Position numbers and translations under genes: made by a program. This document shows positions 23,601-32,274 of a stretch of 64,000 bases of DNA, piece after piece; within the stretch, counting starts at the first letter, position 1; each line of letters opens with the position of its first letter. The stretch is from Membranipora membranacea (taxonomy: Eukaryota > Bryozoa > Gymnolaemata > Cheilostomatida > Membraniporidae): contig OU612067.1 of the NCBI GenBank assembly GCA_914767715.1, forward strand, positions 28,928,162-28,992,161, in the 5' to 3' direction. The notes beneath the pieces were generated by a model. The model did no database searches and had not been told where the DNA came from. It saw only the letters and a program-made list of their open reading frames with translations.

Positions 23601-26417
23601 AATTGTTGAAATCTTAATGATATCGAACAAATTACAGTGTCCTCACATGTCAACAAAATTGCCCAAATTCTTGTGTTACCATGAACTTCCAGTTCAGTTT
23701 TACTAGACATAGCTTGCAGGGAAACGGTCTAACTACAATCTAGCATGCTTTACGATGCTAGGAGACATTTAATTGTAGAGTGATAACCTAAGCCAACAGG
23801 TAATGCGTAGGGTCTATCAGATAGTCCTATCATAATAGTGGTGTACAAATATCATTATCTAAATCTGCTCAATAACGTAACGCTATTATCTCATCGTGTC
23901 TAGTATACTTCCTCCCCTTGACACCAGATTGTATCTGATCGAGCTATAGGATTGAGAGCACAGTCATATAAAGCAGCCTGTCTAATCTGATATATCCCGT
24001 ATGAGACAGCACAGAACACGATTGTCAAATAACAGAAGGGAGAAGATGTTTGAGTGTTTTGTGTCCTCATATTGACTGAAGCTCGACCTTTGATTTTAGA
24101 GTCATGATTCATTAAAATGCAATTCAATGCCCCCACATTTACTAATTAAAAAAGTTGTATTTGTTATTTGAATAGATATGATTTACAGCTGGAATAAGTC
24201 AAATGTGGTTAAATCAATATTCTTGTGATTTCACATGTCTGCTAAATTAAGCTGGGCAAAAAACATGTAGGCCTATACAAACATCCAAAGAATCCAATCA
24301 CAGCTGTAAGAATGTTTTAGCATTAATCAAATTATTTATCTTTCCATACTATCTATCAGGCACAAAGTTGGGCGTGATTAAGATGGGACAAACATGGCAC
24401 AATTGTCCTATGAGAAAATAGAACTAGCACTGGCTGGGTACCCTGTATGTCTTAGACTTATCAACAGAATATCTATCACAAAGCCACGGCAGCTAGGGTT
24501 CTGCGCCCCCAATTTAGGTTGATGCCACTGGATCAAAAGCTATTCACCACTGAACACACACTAGATTTTACGTCAGAGAAGATGAAAGATTATTACGATA
24601 TTTTTCCTGGTAACTCAATTTTCATAACAAATAATGCCGAGTTGTGATGACAAAAATGTTTGCCTGTTGAGGACATTAACCTTCCATCTACAGTTTTGAC
24701 AGTCAGATCTAGTGATTTTGGCAGCAATAAAGTCTCAAATTTTTCCTCATCCTAACAGATAAGTAGGGTATTATCAGAAAATCTCTTTTCAATCTGCTTT
24801 ACTGATGAACTACAGTGATGATTATGATATTATTCGTTATCCCCTAAACAGATCCGTAATTCCATTTTCACTCCATTTTTGGTAAGCGACTTTGTTTTTT
24901 GAACAGAAGCCAATTTAAAATGTTCATGATGTATAGTCCCCTTAAATTTTCGTAGTGACAAAGTCATGGGTAGAGATAATTTTTAAATGATTGTAGCTAC
25001 CTGCTGTCTGGTGAAATCAGCGACATGGTCTTCAAACTTCCCATCTGTAGTCTTGTCTGCTTTACCCAGATTTTGTAAGACCTGAAAAAGTTCCAAACTA
25101 GACTATGAATGTAGAATACAGTAAATATGATGACTTGCCGAAAAAAGTTATAGGGTCACATTCAGATAAAATCCTTACAAAGTGTTGCCATAAGGCTAAA
25201 AAAAAGATGTACACATCTAATTTAATGTCACACTTTCTATACCGGTTGTATCATTGTATGAAATTGTCAGCCAGCAAATTTACACACTGGGCCTTGGTAC
25301 AACGCTTACATATATTCCCATCTAACCATCTAGATCCAAGATTAACCAATTGCTTCAATAACAGGTGGTTGTGGAGAAGACAAGGAAATACTGTTATGAC
25401 ACGAACTTTCATTCTGTAATTGTCCTCATTTTGACTAGTTACAGTAGCCAACCCATTAAATCTGCAGGTATAAGAACTTTACAAATTTTAAGCAGGCCAA
25501 TATGATTCAGACTGAGGCCATATTATCCACAAAAGTTAGTAGGCCTACTCTCACCAAGGAGTCCTTGCTCTCACCAAGTGGAAAAATGGGTGAATAGAAT
25601 GTCTTGGTCTAAAGCAAATCCAAGGAGCCATAGCTGGCTAAGAAACACGTTATGTCAATGAAATGTGATACTGTAGGCCTAGGCCTTCTTCATTTCCTGC
25701 TTGTATGTTTACGACAGTCCTGACTAAATCCAACAACCAACCCGAGCCAGATGAGACATTTGAAAAACAGACTGGATGTTATATAGCCTATAGGTTACCC
25801 AGGATCGGGTATGCTGTGTAGAATGTAAGTACATATTTTATCATGGGGATCATATCAAAACGACACAGAACTTTTATAGGCCTGGTTCGTACAAGACCAG
25901 TGGTTGTGTGCCCCGGCCTCAACCACACATCCAAGCTGGAGCACACAATCACTGGTCTTGTGCAAACTACCCATGGCCTGCGCTAAAATATGTGCAGCGT
26001 CATGTGACATCTATGGAAAGTGAGCGGACAATAGGTTAGTACTGTTTTCATTTAATGTCACTGACTTATTGTCCTCATTTGCTAGCAAGTAACTACATCT
26101 CCCCTCAATCACTGGTCTGCAATAGTGATTGATTGGGGAGAAGTCAGTGTCTACTATATATATGAAAACAGTGACCCTGCTCATCAATCACTCTTACTGA
26201 GATTTAAATATAGCTGAAAAGAAAGGTTTGCAATGAATAGGATCTATTACAATTAAATAGACATTAAATAATACAAAAAAATAATACAAACTGTATATAT
26301 ATATAATTTATAATATATATTAAAAAAGTATCAAGTACAAGTTTCTTCCTTTACCTTTGCCCTTGTTCTATTTAGAGTCTTTTGCACCACTTTAGCAAAT
26401 GCTCCTTTACCCTCCAT
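8635..26417 (-). CDS. Amphiphysin/BIN-family N-BAR and SH3 protein
   Basis: Core exons, in transcript order: 26417-26355, 25081-25001, 23134-23080, 22334-22240, 14767-14564, 14228-14067, 13634-13463, 13031-12922, 11853-11755, 10664-10517, 9925-9780 and 8853-8635. With the 18-bp microexon at 12566-12549 they give 523 residues, and every phase matches. Residues 1-235 form an N-BAR domain: helix 0 is MEGKGAFAKVVQKTLNR, with the landmarks FEDHVADF, YEAEWV, RKLLDYD and LHRELPKFYDYR. The spacing from the Trp of YEAEW to RKLLDYD equals that in fly and vertebrate amphiphysins. Residues 236-451 are an acidic, low-complexity linker with many Tyr motifs. Residues 452-512 are an SH3 domain (DDQDEGWL, KGLFPENFT). 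Such proteins sense membrane curvature and bind dynamin. Exon 9 has a second in-frame donor that would end it at 11791. AATAAA lies on the - strand at 8439-8434. Confidence 0.92.
10146..10355 (+). mobile_element. SINE-like repeat with U2 snRNA-derived head, copy 1
   Basis: The segment starts TCGATCCTCGGCATATTGG and then CTAAGATCATGGTGT. This closely resembles the conserved 5' end of U2 snRNA (CTTCTCGGCCTTTTGGCTAAG, then ATCAAGTGT). After about 30 bases the U2 similarity ends and a shared body follows (GATTAGTGCC, GGAGGTCC, ATGGCCTCACC, AGGATGCA, TTGCGTCCCTCTTT). A second copy lies on the other strand at 52684-52884. It sits in the amphiphysin intron between 9925 and 10517. Confidence 0.72.
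12549..12566 (-). CDS. Candidate 18-bp amphiphysin microexon
   Basis: On the - strand, CATTAATTTGCAG is followed by 18 bases encoding HPEAIH and then the strong donor GTGAGTGG. Both neighbouring exons meet here in phase 0, so inclusion or skipping keeps the frame. It is supported by splice-site quality and length only. Confidence 0.6.
12832..12912. repeat. Short inverted-repeat family, copy 1
   Basis: CAGTGGAGGGGGAG is followed by GAATGCAGGCAAATGGACCA. The same blocks occur in the copies at 15268-15382 and 20345-20440, all within amphiphysin introns. This copy ends about 10 bp from an exon boundary (12922). Confidence 0.5.
14910..14960 (-). CDS. Candidate 51-bp cassette exon of amphiphysin
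   Basis: On the - strand, a T-rich tract and AAATGCAG precede 51 bases with an open frame (SFTMFELIKITKEFRDF), followed by the consensus donor GTGAGTGC. Both neighbours (22240 and 14767) meet in phase 0, so inclusion would add 17 residues in frame. However, the core join already has family-typical BAR spacing, so inclusion would insert residues into the BAR helices. It is either an alternative exon or a decoy. Confidence 0.4.
15268..15382. repeat. Short inverted-repeat family, copy 2
   Basis: AGACCAAGTTGGGTCCG, TTTGCCTG and ATTC are mirrored by GAATGCAGGCAA, TCGGATCAAACTTG and TTCTAG, giving a palindrome of about 115 bp. Blocks are shared with 12832-12912 and 20345-20440. It lies about 140 bp upstream of the first nested gene. 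Confidence 0.6.
15521..16913 (+). CDS. Unrecognised membrane protein, nested paralogue A
   Basis: Exons 15521-15761, 16172-16297 and 16633-16913 join in phase to give 215 residues. A 5' UTR intron probably ends at 15507 (TTTTTCAG). Residues 1-32 are cytosolic-like, about 33-56 form a transmembrane segment (LLFTLIVTCVLSVILLFCHY), then comes EGERFMRC. Exon 2 encodes YEFDEFL and AWRSVYDAIR. Exon 3 encodes a charged stretch, GVKVGFNVADILERH, DCNSG and a hydrophobic tail of about 20 residues ending at TGA. Paralogue B at 19526-20901 has the same exon phases and motifs. I do not recognise the family and claim no function. Hydrophobic segments at both ends suggest a doubly membrane-anchored protein. 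AATAAA at 17170. It lies inside an amphiphysin intron on the opposite strand. Confidence 0.75.
17587..18230. mobile_element. Foldback DNA element, truncated copy
   Basis: The left arm begins ACAGAGTAAGGATATACAGA and is mirrored by a right arm around a centre near 17930-17960. Mirrored blocks include GGATACATAGGCTATGAGCT, AACCTTCAA and GACTGATTTCCA. The arms match the element at 54487-55592. The right arm stops near CCCCCAGTGAATCA and lacks the terminal GTTTATCCTTACTCTGT, so this copy is truncated and no target duplication can be read. No ORF of size. Confidence 0.8.
18507..19400. mobile_element. hAT-like non-autonomous DNA element
   Basis: It begins TAGGGGTGGAA and ends TTCCACCCCTA. It is flanked by the perfect 8-bp direct repeat GCTGCAAT at 18499-18506 and 19401-19408. 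Eight-bp duplications and TAGGG-type ends are typical of hAT elements. Subterminal regions are rich in GATCCG motifs in both orientations. No transposase-like ORF is visible, so it would be mobilised in trans. It lies between nested genes A and B. Confidence 0.82.
19526..20901 (+). CDS. Unrecognised membrane protein, nested paralogue B
   Basis: Exons 19526-19748, 20027-20155 and 20624-20901 join in phase to give 209 residues. Residues 29-46 form a transmembrane segment (RWLITCIIVFIFLLFIF), followed by EGKRFMQC. Exon 2 gives YEFDVFL and AWRSVFDAIR. Exon 3 begins with a Lys/Glu-rich probable coiled coil (about 40 residues), then GIKVGYSVANVLEKH, DCNTG and a hydrophobic C-terminus. Intron phases (1, 1) and motif order are those of paralogue A, so the two arose by gene duplication. 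The charged helix differs most. AATAAA lies at 20919, 18 bases after the stop. An acceptor-like CCTGTAG precedes the start, suggesting a 5' UTR intron as in A. The function is unknown. Confidence 0.75.
20345..20440. repeat. Short inverted-repeat family, copy 3
   Basis: GAGCAAGTTTGATCC and GTTTGCCAGAATATT are followed by TTCCACTGGTC, a CGCCGCG loop and GACCAGTGGAGGGGGAG. It shares blocks with 12832-12912 and 15268-15382. It lies in the second intron of paralogue B. Confidence 0.55.
21261..21350. repeat. Small palindromic repeat
   Basis: TATAGGAGTTTAG at the left end is mirrored by CTAAATTAAACTCCTATA at the right end across about 90 bp. It is MITE-like in form, but no clear target duplication is visible. 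Confidence 0.5.
21994..22012. repeat. Poly(G) tract
   Basis: Nineteen consecutive G residues are followed by TGGGAGGG. Shorter G or C runs occur in the element ends at 54725-55118 and near 63774. Lengths of such runs are error-prone in assemblies. Confidence 0.9.
22500..22625. repeat. Dispersed repeat, copy 2
   Basis: It shares the ordered blocks GGGAGTCTGTATAAA and GGCAAAGTTTTCCTCC with 1380-1515. It lies in an amphiphysin intron. Confidence 0.6.
25890..25980. repeat. Hairpin-forming inverted repeat
   Basis: ACAAGACCAGTGGTTGTGTG on the left is mirrored by CACACAATCACTGGTCTTGT on the right, with about 40 bases between. It lies in the first amphiphysin intron. A small element or a structured RNA segment is possible. 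Confidence 0.65.
26041..26172. repeat. Nested hairpin repeat
   Basis: The outer arms ACTGTTTTCAT and ATGAAAACAGT enclose GTCACTGACTT / AAGTCAGTG. These enclose an inner hairpin of TCTCCCCTCAATCACT and AGTGATTGATTGGGGAGA around a 10-base loop. It lies in the first amphiphysin intron, next to the hairpin at 25890. Confidence 0.7.
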
Positions 26418-26673
26418 ACTTTTGGATTGTTCAGAGAATGATGTTGACAAAGGTCACTGCATGTAGTTCTCAACCAGATCCAAAATGAAAACAAAAAATT
26501 CTCACCCACTCAATGTTTACAAGTTCAACTGAAGGTCAATGAATCCACTCTCAAACCAGAAACAATTTTGACAACTGCTCAAGAAAACACTTTCTTTGAG
26601 GCTACATATGATTACAGCTTCACTTTTACGGATGCACACAATATGACACACTTCAGATTAATCTAAAAGTAAT

Positions 26674-27409
26674 CATTCTGCGCATGCTCAGCTCTGGGCA
26701 TGAGCTGATCTCTGCAAAATTGAGCCTCGGAATTCCGAAGCCATCTGATTGGCTACCTGCTCTGGTGGTATGCTCTTCAATGCGTGTGGAATTGATATTG
26801 ATAGTTATTCTCTCTTGTCACTATTAGCTGATTTTGATTGGCAGTTCATGCAGGGGCTATCCCATTCTCCCAGACCAAATTTTCTCTCAGAACCTAGACT
26901 AAACTCATTGTTCTTGCACATGCGCAATTTAAAGTCACGCATGATTTATACTTAGCCTTACGACATCTACTTTGTGGTAACTACAGCCTAGTTTATCAGT
27001 GATCTACATGCCCAGTCAGATCACGCATACTGACTCTCGTGATCTGACTGGGCATGTAGATCACTGATAAACTAGGCTATCATTACCACAAAGCAGGTGT
27101 CGTAAGGCTAAGTATGCATCATGCGTGACTTGAATTTGCGCATGTGCAAGAACAATGAGTTTAGTTTGGGTTCTGATTGCAACTTTTGAAAGGGGAAATG
27201 GATATCCCCTGCATACACTGTCGATCAAAATCAGCTAATAATGACAAGAGAGGATAACTATCAGTAACAAATCCACACGCTTTGGAGAGTATGTCACCAG
27301 AGCAGGTAGCCAATCAGATGGCTTCGGAATTCCGAGGCTCAATTTTGCAGAGATCAGCTCATGCCCAGAGCTGAGCATGCGCAGAATGCAGATCACGAGA
27401 GTCAGTATG
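26674..27409. mobile_element. Foldback DNA element with 9-bp target duplication
   Basis: Arms of about 350 bp mirror each other around a short centre at 27026-27037. For example, GCGCATGCTCAGCTCTGGGC near 26680 is mirrored by its complement near 27365. The whole is flanked by AAAAGTAAT at 26665-26673 and 27410-27418. The first 21 bases of the centre and inner right arm (27026-27046) reappear inverted at the right end (27389-27409), so the left arm seems to lack its terminal 21 bp. No long ORF. It lies about 260 bp upstream of the amphiphysin start codon. Confidence 0.8.
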
Positions 27410-27860
27410 AAAAGTAATATGTATGTAGCATGTATTCTTAGACTAAATGGAAATGACTGTGAGATAAAAATTATTTCCTTCGTCACTATCATTCTAAATA
27501 AACTCAGCAATGTAGGTTGTAATTGCAAATGAAATAATACTGCCAGTCATAACCTGCAGCTGTTATTAGCCTGTCATGTCAAGACAAATTACAACTGGCA
27601 TATACAAACATGATGATGCTTGCCTTTTTATTGTGGTCATTAATTACAAAGAACAAGTCCTGGCAGAGGAGTGTGTAGTACTAGTAGTAGTAGTAGCCGC
27701 AGTAGCCAGTTTTATGACATAATCATAGTATAGGTTTTTTTGGTGCAGCCTTTGTTGCATGCTTAGACATATTTTAAGCACTTACTACGAACCAACACAT
27801 GGGTGCTGTGCTGTGAGATCAATGGGAGTTCATTGGTGAGATGTTGTGTGGTATGTTCTG

Positions 27861-27890
27861 TACATATATATATATATATTATATATATAA
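27861..27890. repeat. (TA)n microsatellite
   Basis: About 30 bases of alternating TA with one interruption, immediately left of the hairpin at 27897. Confidence 0.85.
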
Positions 27891-27896
27891 ATGGAA

Positions 27897-28024
27897 CTAC
27901 CATGGGCATCTGGAGTTACAAGCATGTATAATTTGCCCATGTCCAGTATCAACCACCATGGTTGAAGGTTGATACTGGACATGGGCAAATTGTACATGCT
28001 TGTAACTCCAGATGCCTATGGGAA
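27897..28024. repeat. Long near-perfect hairpin
   Basis: A left arm ending at 27954 (GCATCTGGAGTTACAAGCAT, then CATGTCCAGTATCAACC) and a right arm starting at 27967 form a stem of nearly 60 bp with few mismatches around a 12-base loop. It could be a small DNA element, or the precursor of a small RNA if transcribed. Nothing in the sequence decides between these. Confidence 0.8.
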
Positions 28025-28391
28025 CTTCTACAAGTACAACACATATCTTACTTACAACACACATGATGTTGCACTAAGGACCCATCCGGATGCCTATTTG
28101 GCATTTGGGGACCAGATAGCACTACTGGATGGGAATTTTCATAAGCGGATATCCCTTTTGCAGAGATGTGTGGTGGCTGGCCATTTACCGGACACAATTT
28201 TAGCACCACACATGAGGTCCCTTCACCACAAACAGCAATGCTTTTTAGGCCATCTTCCAAAGAACATTGCCACACGTCCTAAAACAGCTGTCGCCCACGA
28301 TGGATTGATTACCTTGTGCCTTGCCGCATTGAAGTCTTCAACTTCAATTGTTTTCACTTCTAAAGACTTCAACTATGTGGCAGGCTCATAA
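27969..28391 (+). CDS. Unassigned 140-codon open frame
   Basis: This frame is open for 140 codons between a long hairpin and the SNAPC2-like gene. The composition is protein-like (TPDAYGNFYKYNTYL, DGNFHKRISLLQRC, CFLGHLPKN), but I recognise no domain. It begins inside the right arm of the hairpin. The opposite strand is also open for 75 codons over 28048-28275. It could be a fragment of an element-encoded protein, a 5' exon of an unknown gene, or chance. Confidence 0.25.
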   Translation: MILDMGKLYMLVTPDAYGNFYKYNTYLTYNTHDVALRTHPDAYLAFGDQIALLDGNFHKRISLLQRCVVAGHLPDTILAPHMRSLHHKQQCFLGHLPKNIATRPKTAVAHDGLITLCLAALKSSTSIVFTSKDFNYVAGS

Positions 28392-28514
28392 GCAGCTAAC
28401 AATCTAGGTCAGATATTCTATTCATATTCACTTATTTTCTGAATAAGCCAATAATCATGTTCATCTCCACTGTGTCTTTTGTTACTAAGTCTTGATCTTT
28501 GTATAGTTTCAGTT

Positions 28515-29357
28515 ATGAAGCCTCCTACCAGAGAAAGGAAGACAAGAGTTCCACAAACTCCTCTTATTGATAAAGAGCCGCCAAAGGCAAAACAGACACG
28601 GAACAAAAAACATTGGGCTGATGGTGAATGGAAGCCTAAAGAAAGAAAAGCATTACTGTTAGAGTTAAATAAAATTCCAGGTCCGACACTACCACGCGAT
28701 TTGCCTAGATTACAAAGAGCCGTGCCATCTCGCTCTATTGCCGAGATAACCAAATTCCTGGATGATATACTCAAACCCTTGAAGGATAAACTTAGAACTA
28801 AGAAAGCAGAGTTTGCAGCGACGAATACTAAGAAGTGGATAGATGGCTGTGATCGACACTCTGGTACAGAGGGTCCCTCTGTGTCAGAGTGCGGAGAGGG
28901 TCTGGTTATAACACCTCATCCCGCTACGTCCCTCAGCAGCACGTTCAGAGAATATGCTAACAATACAGATTGTGATTATAGCTTCGGTGAGAGCGAGTTT
29001 GCCAAGCGGCTTAACTACTCTAAGGTTTACTCATTCTTTGCTGATGTCATTGATGGCAAAGATCCGTTTGCCGAGTGGGGTGAGAACGTCCTTGAATCTG
29101 CCGTCATTCTAGAAGTTCTAGCTGATATTCATAACACAGGATGTAAAGCTAAATTTCCAGAGCAGTCTCAGGTTATGTGGGATAAGTACCAGGCATTAAA
29201 GAATGGAGATAGTGTAGATAACAAAGAACCAGAGGAGCCCTCCTCACTCTATCAGTCAAAGATTCTCAATCCTCTCGGATTCACAGAGGAGCAAACACAG
29301 TCAGTAGTAGTTAACAACGCAGATGAGGGCCTCCATAATGTCTGGTATAAGTATTGA
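28515..29357 (+). CDS. SNAPC2: SNAPC2-like subunit of the snRNA-activating complex
   Basis: A single uninterrupted exon of 280 residues. The start is the ATG at 28515, which opens MKPPTRERKTRVP and resembles MKPPARRRAAPAR in vertebrate SNAPC2. A Myb/SANT-like segment follows (W.PKERKALLLELNKIPG, LPRDLPRLQRAVPSRSIAEI, FLDDILKPLKDKL), as in the SNAPC2 N-terminus. Residues about 165-210 (YSKVYSFFADVI, ESAVILEVLADI) match the family's second conserved block, and ILNPLGF near the end recalls its NPFLVP motif. SNAPc binds the proximal sequence element of snRNA promoters and recruits Pol II or Pol III. TAGTTTCAG just before the ATG suggests a 5' UTR intron. AATAAA at 29483. The paralogue assignment is from remembered similarity and not from a search. 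Confidence 0.78.
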   Translation: MKPPTRERKTRVPQTPLIDKEPPKAKQTRNKKHWADGEWKPKERKALLLELNKIPGPTLPRDLPRLQRAVPSRSIAEITKFLDDILKPLKDKLRTKKAEFAATNTKKWIDGCDRHSGTEGPSVSECGEGLVITPHPATSLSSTFREYANNTDCDYSFGESEFAKRLNYSKVYSFFADVIDGKDPFAEWGENVLESAVILEVLADIHNTGCKAKFPEQSQVMWDKYQALKNGDSVDNKEPEEPSSLYQSKILNPLGFTEEQTQSVVVNNADEGLHNVWYKY

Positions 29358-29488
29358 AATGAGAACATTGAACACGAGGGCTAGAAGTTTCCACTTAACA
29401 CCTCAGTATTCATATTCTTTTTTTCCTCTGTATATATGTAGATTTCAAGTAAAAACTAGGTTGTAAGGAGAAACAAATACCAAATAAA

Positions 29489-32274
29489 TTTACTTCCATC
29501 AACCCTGTCTGTTGGAACTTTTGTGAGCTAGTGAGTAAAAAATTGTAAACAGGTCCAGTTCACTCTATCTTTCATATATCTGGGTTGTTAAACCCTGCTG
29601 CACACTCTCTCAACAGTGAGAAGTAGCTCTGATTGCTTACAGGTTTCAAATTGTGCTTGTCTCAAAGTTTATCAAGAGAGTTATCCTCACATGGCAAACA
29701 AGTAGATAACTCTGATGGCCAAGTTCTGTATTATCTTTAGCTAGCTTAGGCTTATGATAGTTCTTTGACATGAATACAATGTTTCAATAGGTCACGGTGA
29801 TTGACTGCAGTAATAATTGGTGAGCATTTGGTATGCTCAGCCAAAAAAACTATGTCTATTAATTTTATGTGACTGTCGAATACATAGACAGGTTTGCCAT
29901 GTTTTATTTTGGGAACATGTGTCATAATGTTCGCTCATCTCTCCATCCTGTTTACAGTAACATTTGTGCCTTGCATGCTTTGCCAATCAACTGCTAAGTG
30001 ATGGACCAGGTCCTGAAATACTCACACTATCATAATTGTCAATAATTGATATCGCAGATATCAATGAGAAAGCTGGTGGCTTGAGCAAATATGTGAAAAT
30101 ATCTCTCAAGCCCTATATCTATCACCGTAAATTAGGATAAGCAGAATGTTGTTTACAATTTCCCCTGTGCTGTACTTGGTAAGTTGCCTGCCTTCTGTAT
30201 TGTTTTAACAGTGATCAAATATTGAATAAACAACTGGGTAATGGATTGAAAAGTCGAAGGTATGGTGGTCATTGTCTCGAATCATGTGTGAGGATCAGCC
30301 TAATCTTTGAGAGTCATAAACGTTGTGAATGCTAGACATTGAGTTGATAAGGTAAGAATCGACAAAATGACAGGGAAACACTAGCAACCAAAAAAGCACT
30401 CAGAACCTTCCTTATGTCTTCAATACATTGACTTGACATATCAACCGAACATGGAAGCCTGATAGAATATGCTGTCAACCTCAGCATCACACCAAACAGC
30501 AGTGGTACAGCCATCAGAGATCCAATTGATGATGTCGCAAAATGGTATGATAATTACATAATGTTAGTAAAAGCTAAAAAGTGATTAGCCACACCAGCAG
30601 AGTAATATTTTCTAATTACTTTTTTTTTTCCGGTTTTTTAAGATCTTGGTATCGGATTTTCTCATCGGGTTAAATACTTGATCAACAAGTAAAGGCTGTT
30701 CTAGCATTCAGCTACATCTTGATAAAGGAGAATGTGTGATAAAATATAGGAGAGATAAGAAATACAAAATCATTCACTTGCTAACTGAATTTAAGATTCC
30801 AAACTACACTTCTCTTTTTGAGCGCTCAGCGATTAGTAATCAGCCTGCCTGGAAGTTAGAGTTCTAAAAGACTCAGAGACCTGAACCGTGGTCGGCTTGG
30901 TTCACGTCAGGCATTCTTTCATCCAAGACAAGAAATGACTACCCTCAACTATAACCATAATTAGTCATTTGCTGCTGTCACATTGCTATATAATGTAGAA
31001 GTTTTCGGCTTATCCAGCCTAGTTGAAGTTTCTGCTTTGATATCTATTCTTGTAACTTGTAAACTGAAAAAATTGCGTTCAATATGCGTTTATATAACAG
31101 TGCATGGTAACGTATTCAGACCTGTGAAATGTAGGATAAATACAGAATGAATTATGACCTATCATAGATGGTTATGTCTGCATCAAAAAACTCCATTCTA
31201 ACTTATATAAAAAATGAAATTGACAGGTGGCCAGATTGATGATTTTCCCCACTCATCAAAAACTCTCTATATCCTTACTATGTGATAATATCATGCAATA
31301 GATACTCAATTTTGCCTCACTTTTATCATTGAGTGATCGCAATCAGGTGGTAAAGTTTAAAATCACTTTATCTAGCTTTAAGCTTATAAAAAATCATAGT
31401 AGCTTGCTGGTATTTGATTTAAATGAAAAGCAGGTATATTGGTATGAGATTAAAGGCTTCAGTGTATTGCCGTATTTCAAGGTTTCATGTTTTGTATTTG
31501 GCAACTGTTCAACAAACCATCTGATAAACTGACAATTGATGATTGTAAACTGAATTAAATAGTTAGAAGTTTCACTTTATTATTGTCTCTTTCTTCATAA
31601 TAGTTAATAAGTAGCATGTTTTTAGGCGTGTATACACAGCTTATTTGAGTAGACAAGGAAGTTGATGTGCGTACACAGTGAGAGCAAGACCAAGTTCTAA
31701 CTATAATACTAGCTGCTGGTGATCTCAATAAGACCAGCAACTAGCTAAGAATCAGAAGAAGGTGGTGAGTGTAGCATCTCATTCACTGCAGTTCCATGGA
31801 TCGACATGACACCATCTGTGCGTGCTACAGCGGACTGGTGCGGCTGTGCGTTTAACATCTTTGATTTCTGCCGGCGTGGCAGGGGCTTAACCGCTCAAGT
31901 AGCAGTGATGGCAGACTTGTTTATGTTTTTTTCTCAGCTCTCACCATGGGAATGGATGCATATATCGAGGGTGTGCCAAGATGTGACAACTCAGCTCGAT
32001 CTAGGCTGACCTTAAAATTCACATGGAAGCATTTTGATTACATCTGATTTAATTGTTATACACAGTGCCATGTTCTTGTTTTCATCATTAGGCCTACTGT
32101 TTGATTTGTGTTTCAGACAAATTCTCCGTAAATTGCTAACTATTTTAAAACAACATTTCACGCCCTTTTCATCATTCAGTGGGATACTCATGATCATCTT
32201 AGTATGTCATTTATTTCTAGAATACCACAATCTCGAAACAAGTGATACTCTCAGTACTTACTTCTGTCGGAGAG
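29489..32274. other. Intergenic region
   Basis: No gene is supported. A + frame near 30435-30590 contains YAVNLSITPNSSGTAIRDP and meets a donor-like GTATGA, but it has no partner exon. A fragment of a foldback element lies at 31131-31286. Confidence 0.55.
31131..31286. mobile_element. Foldback element fragment, right-arm end
   Basis: AGGATAAATACAGAATGAATT, then GACAGGTGGCCAG, TTGATGATTTTCCCC and TATCCTTACT follow the right arm of the element at 54487-55592 in order, with a deletion before the terminus. The left arm is absent. Confidence 0.75.

Noticed and set aside
30435-30590. Possible exon with extracellular-like residues before a donor-like GTATGA
   Set aside because: No acceptor of quality, no partner exon in phase and no recognised domain.
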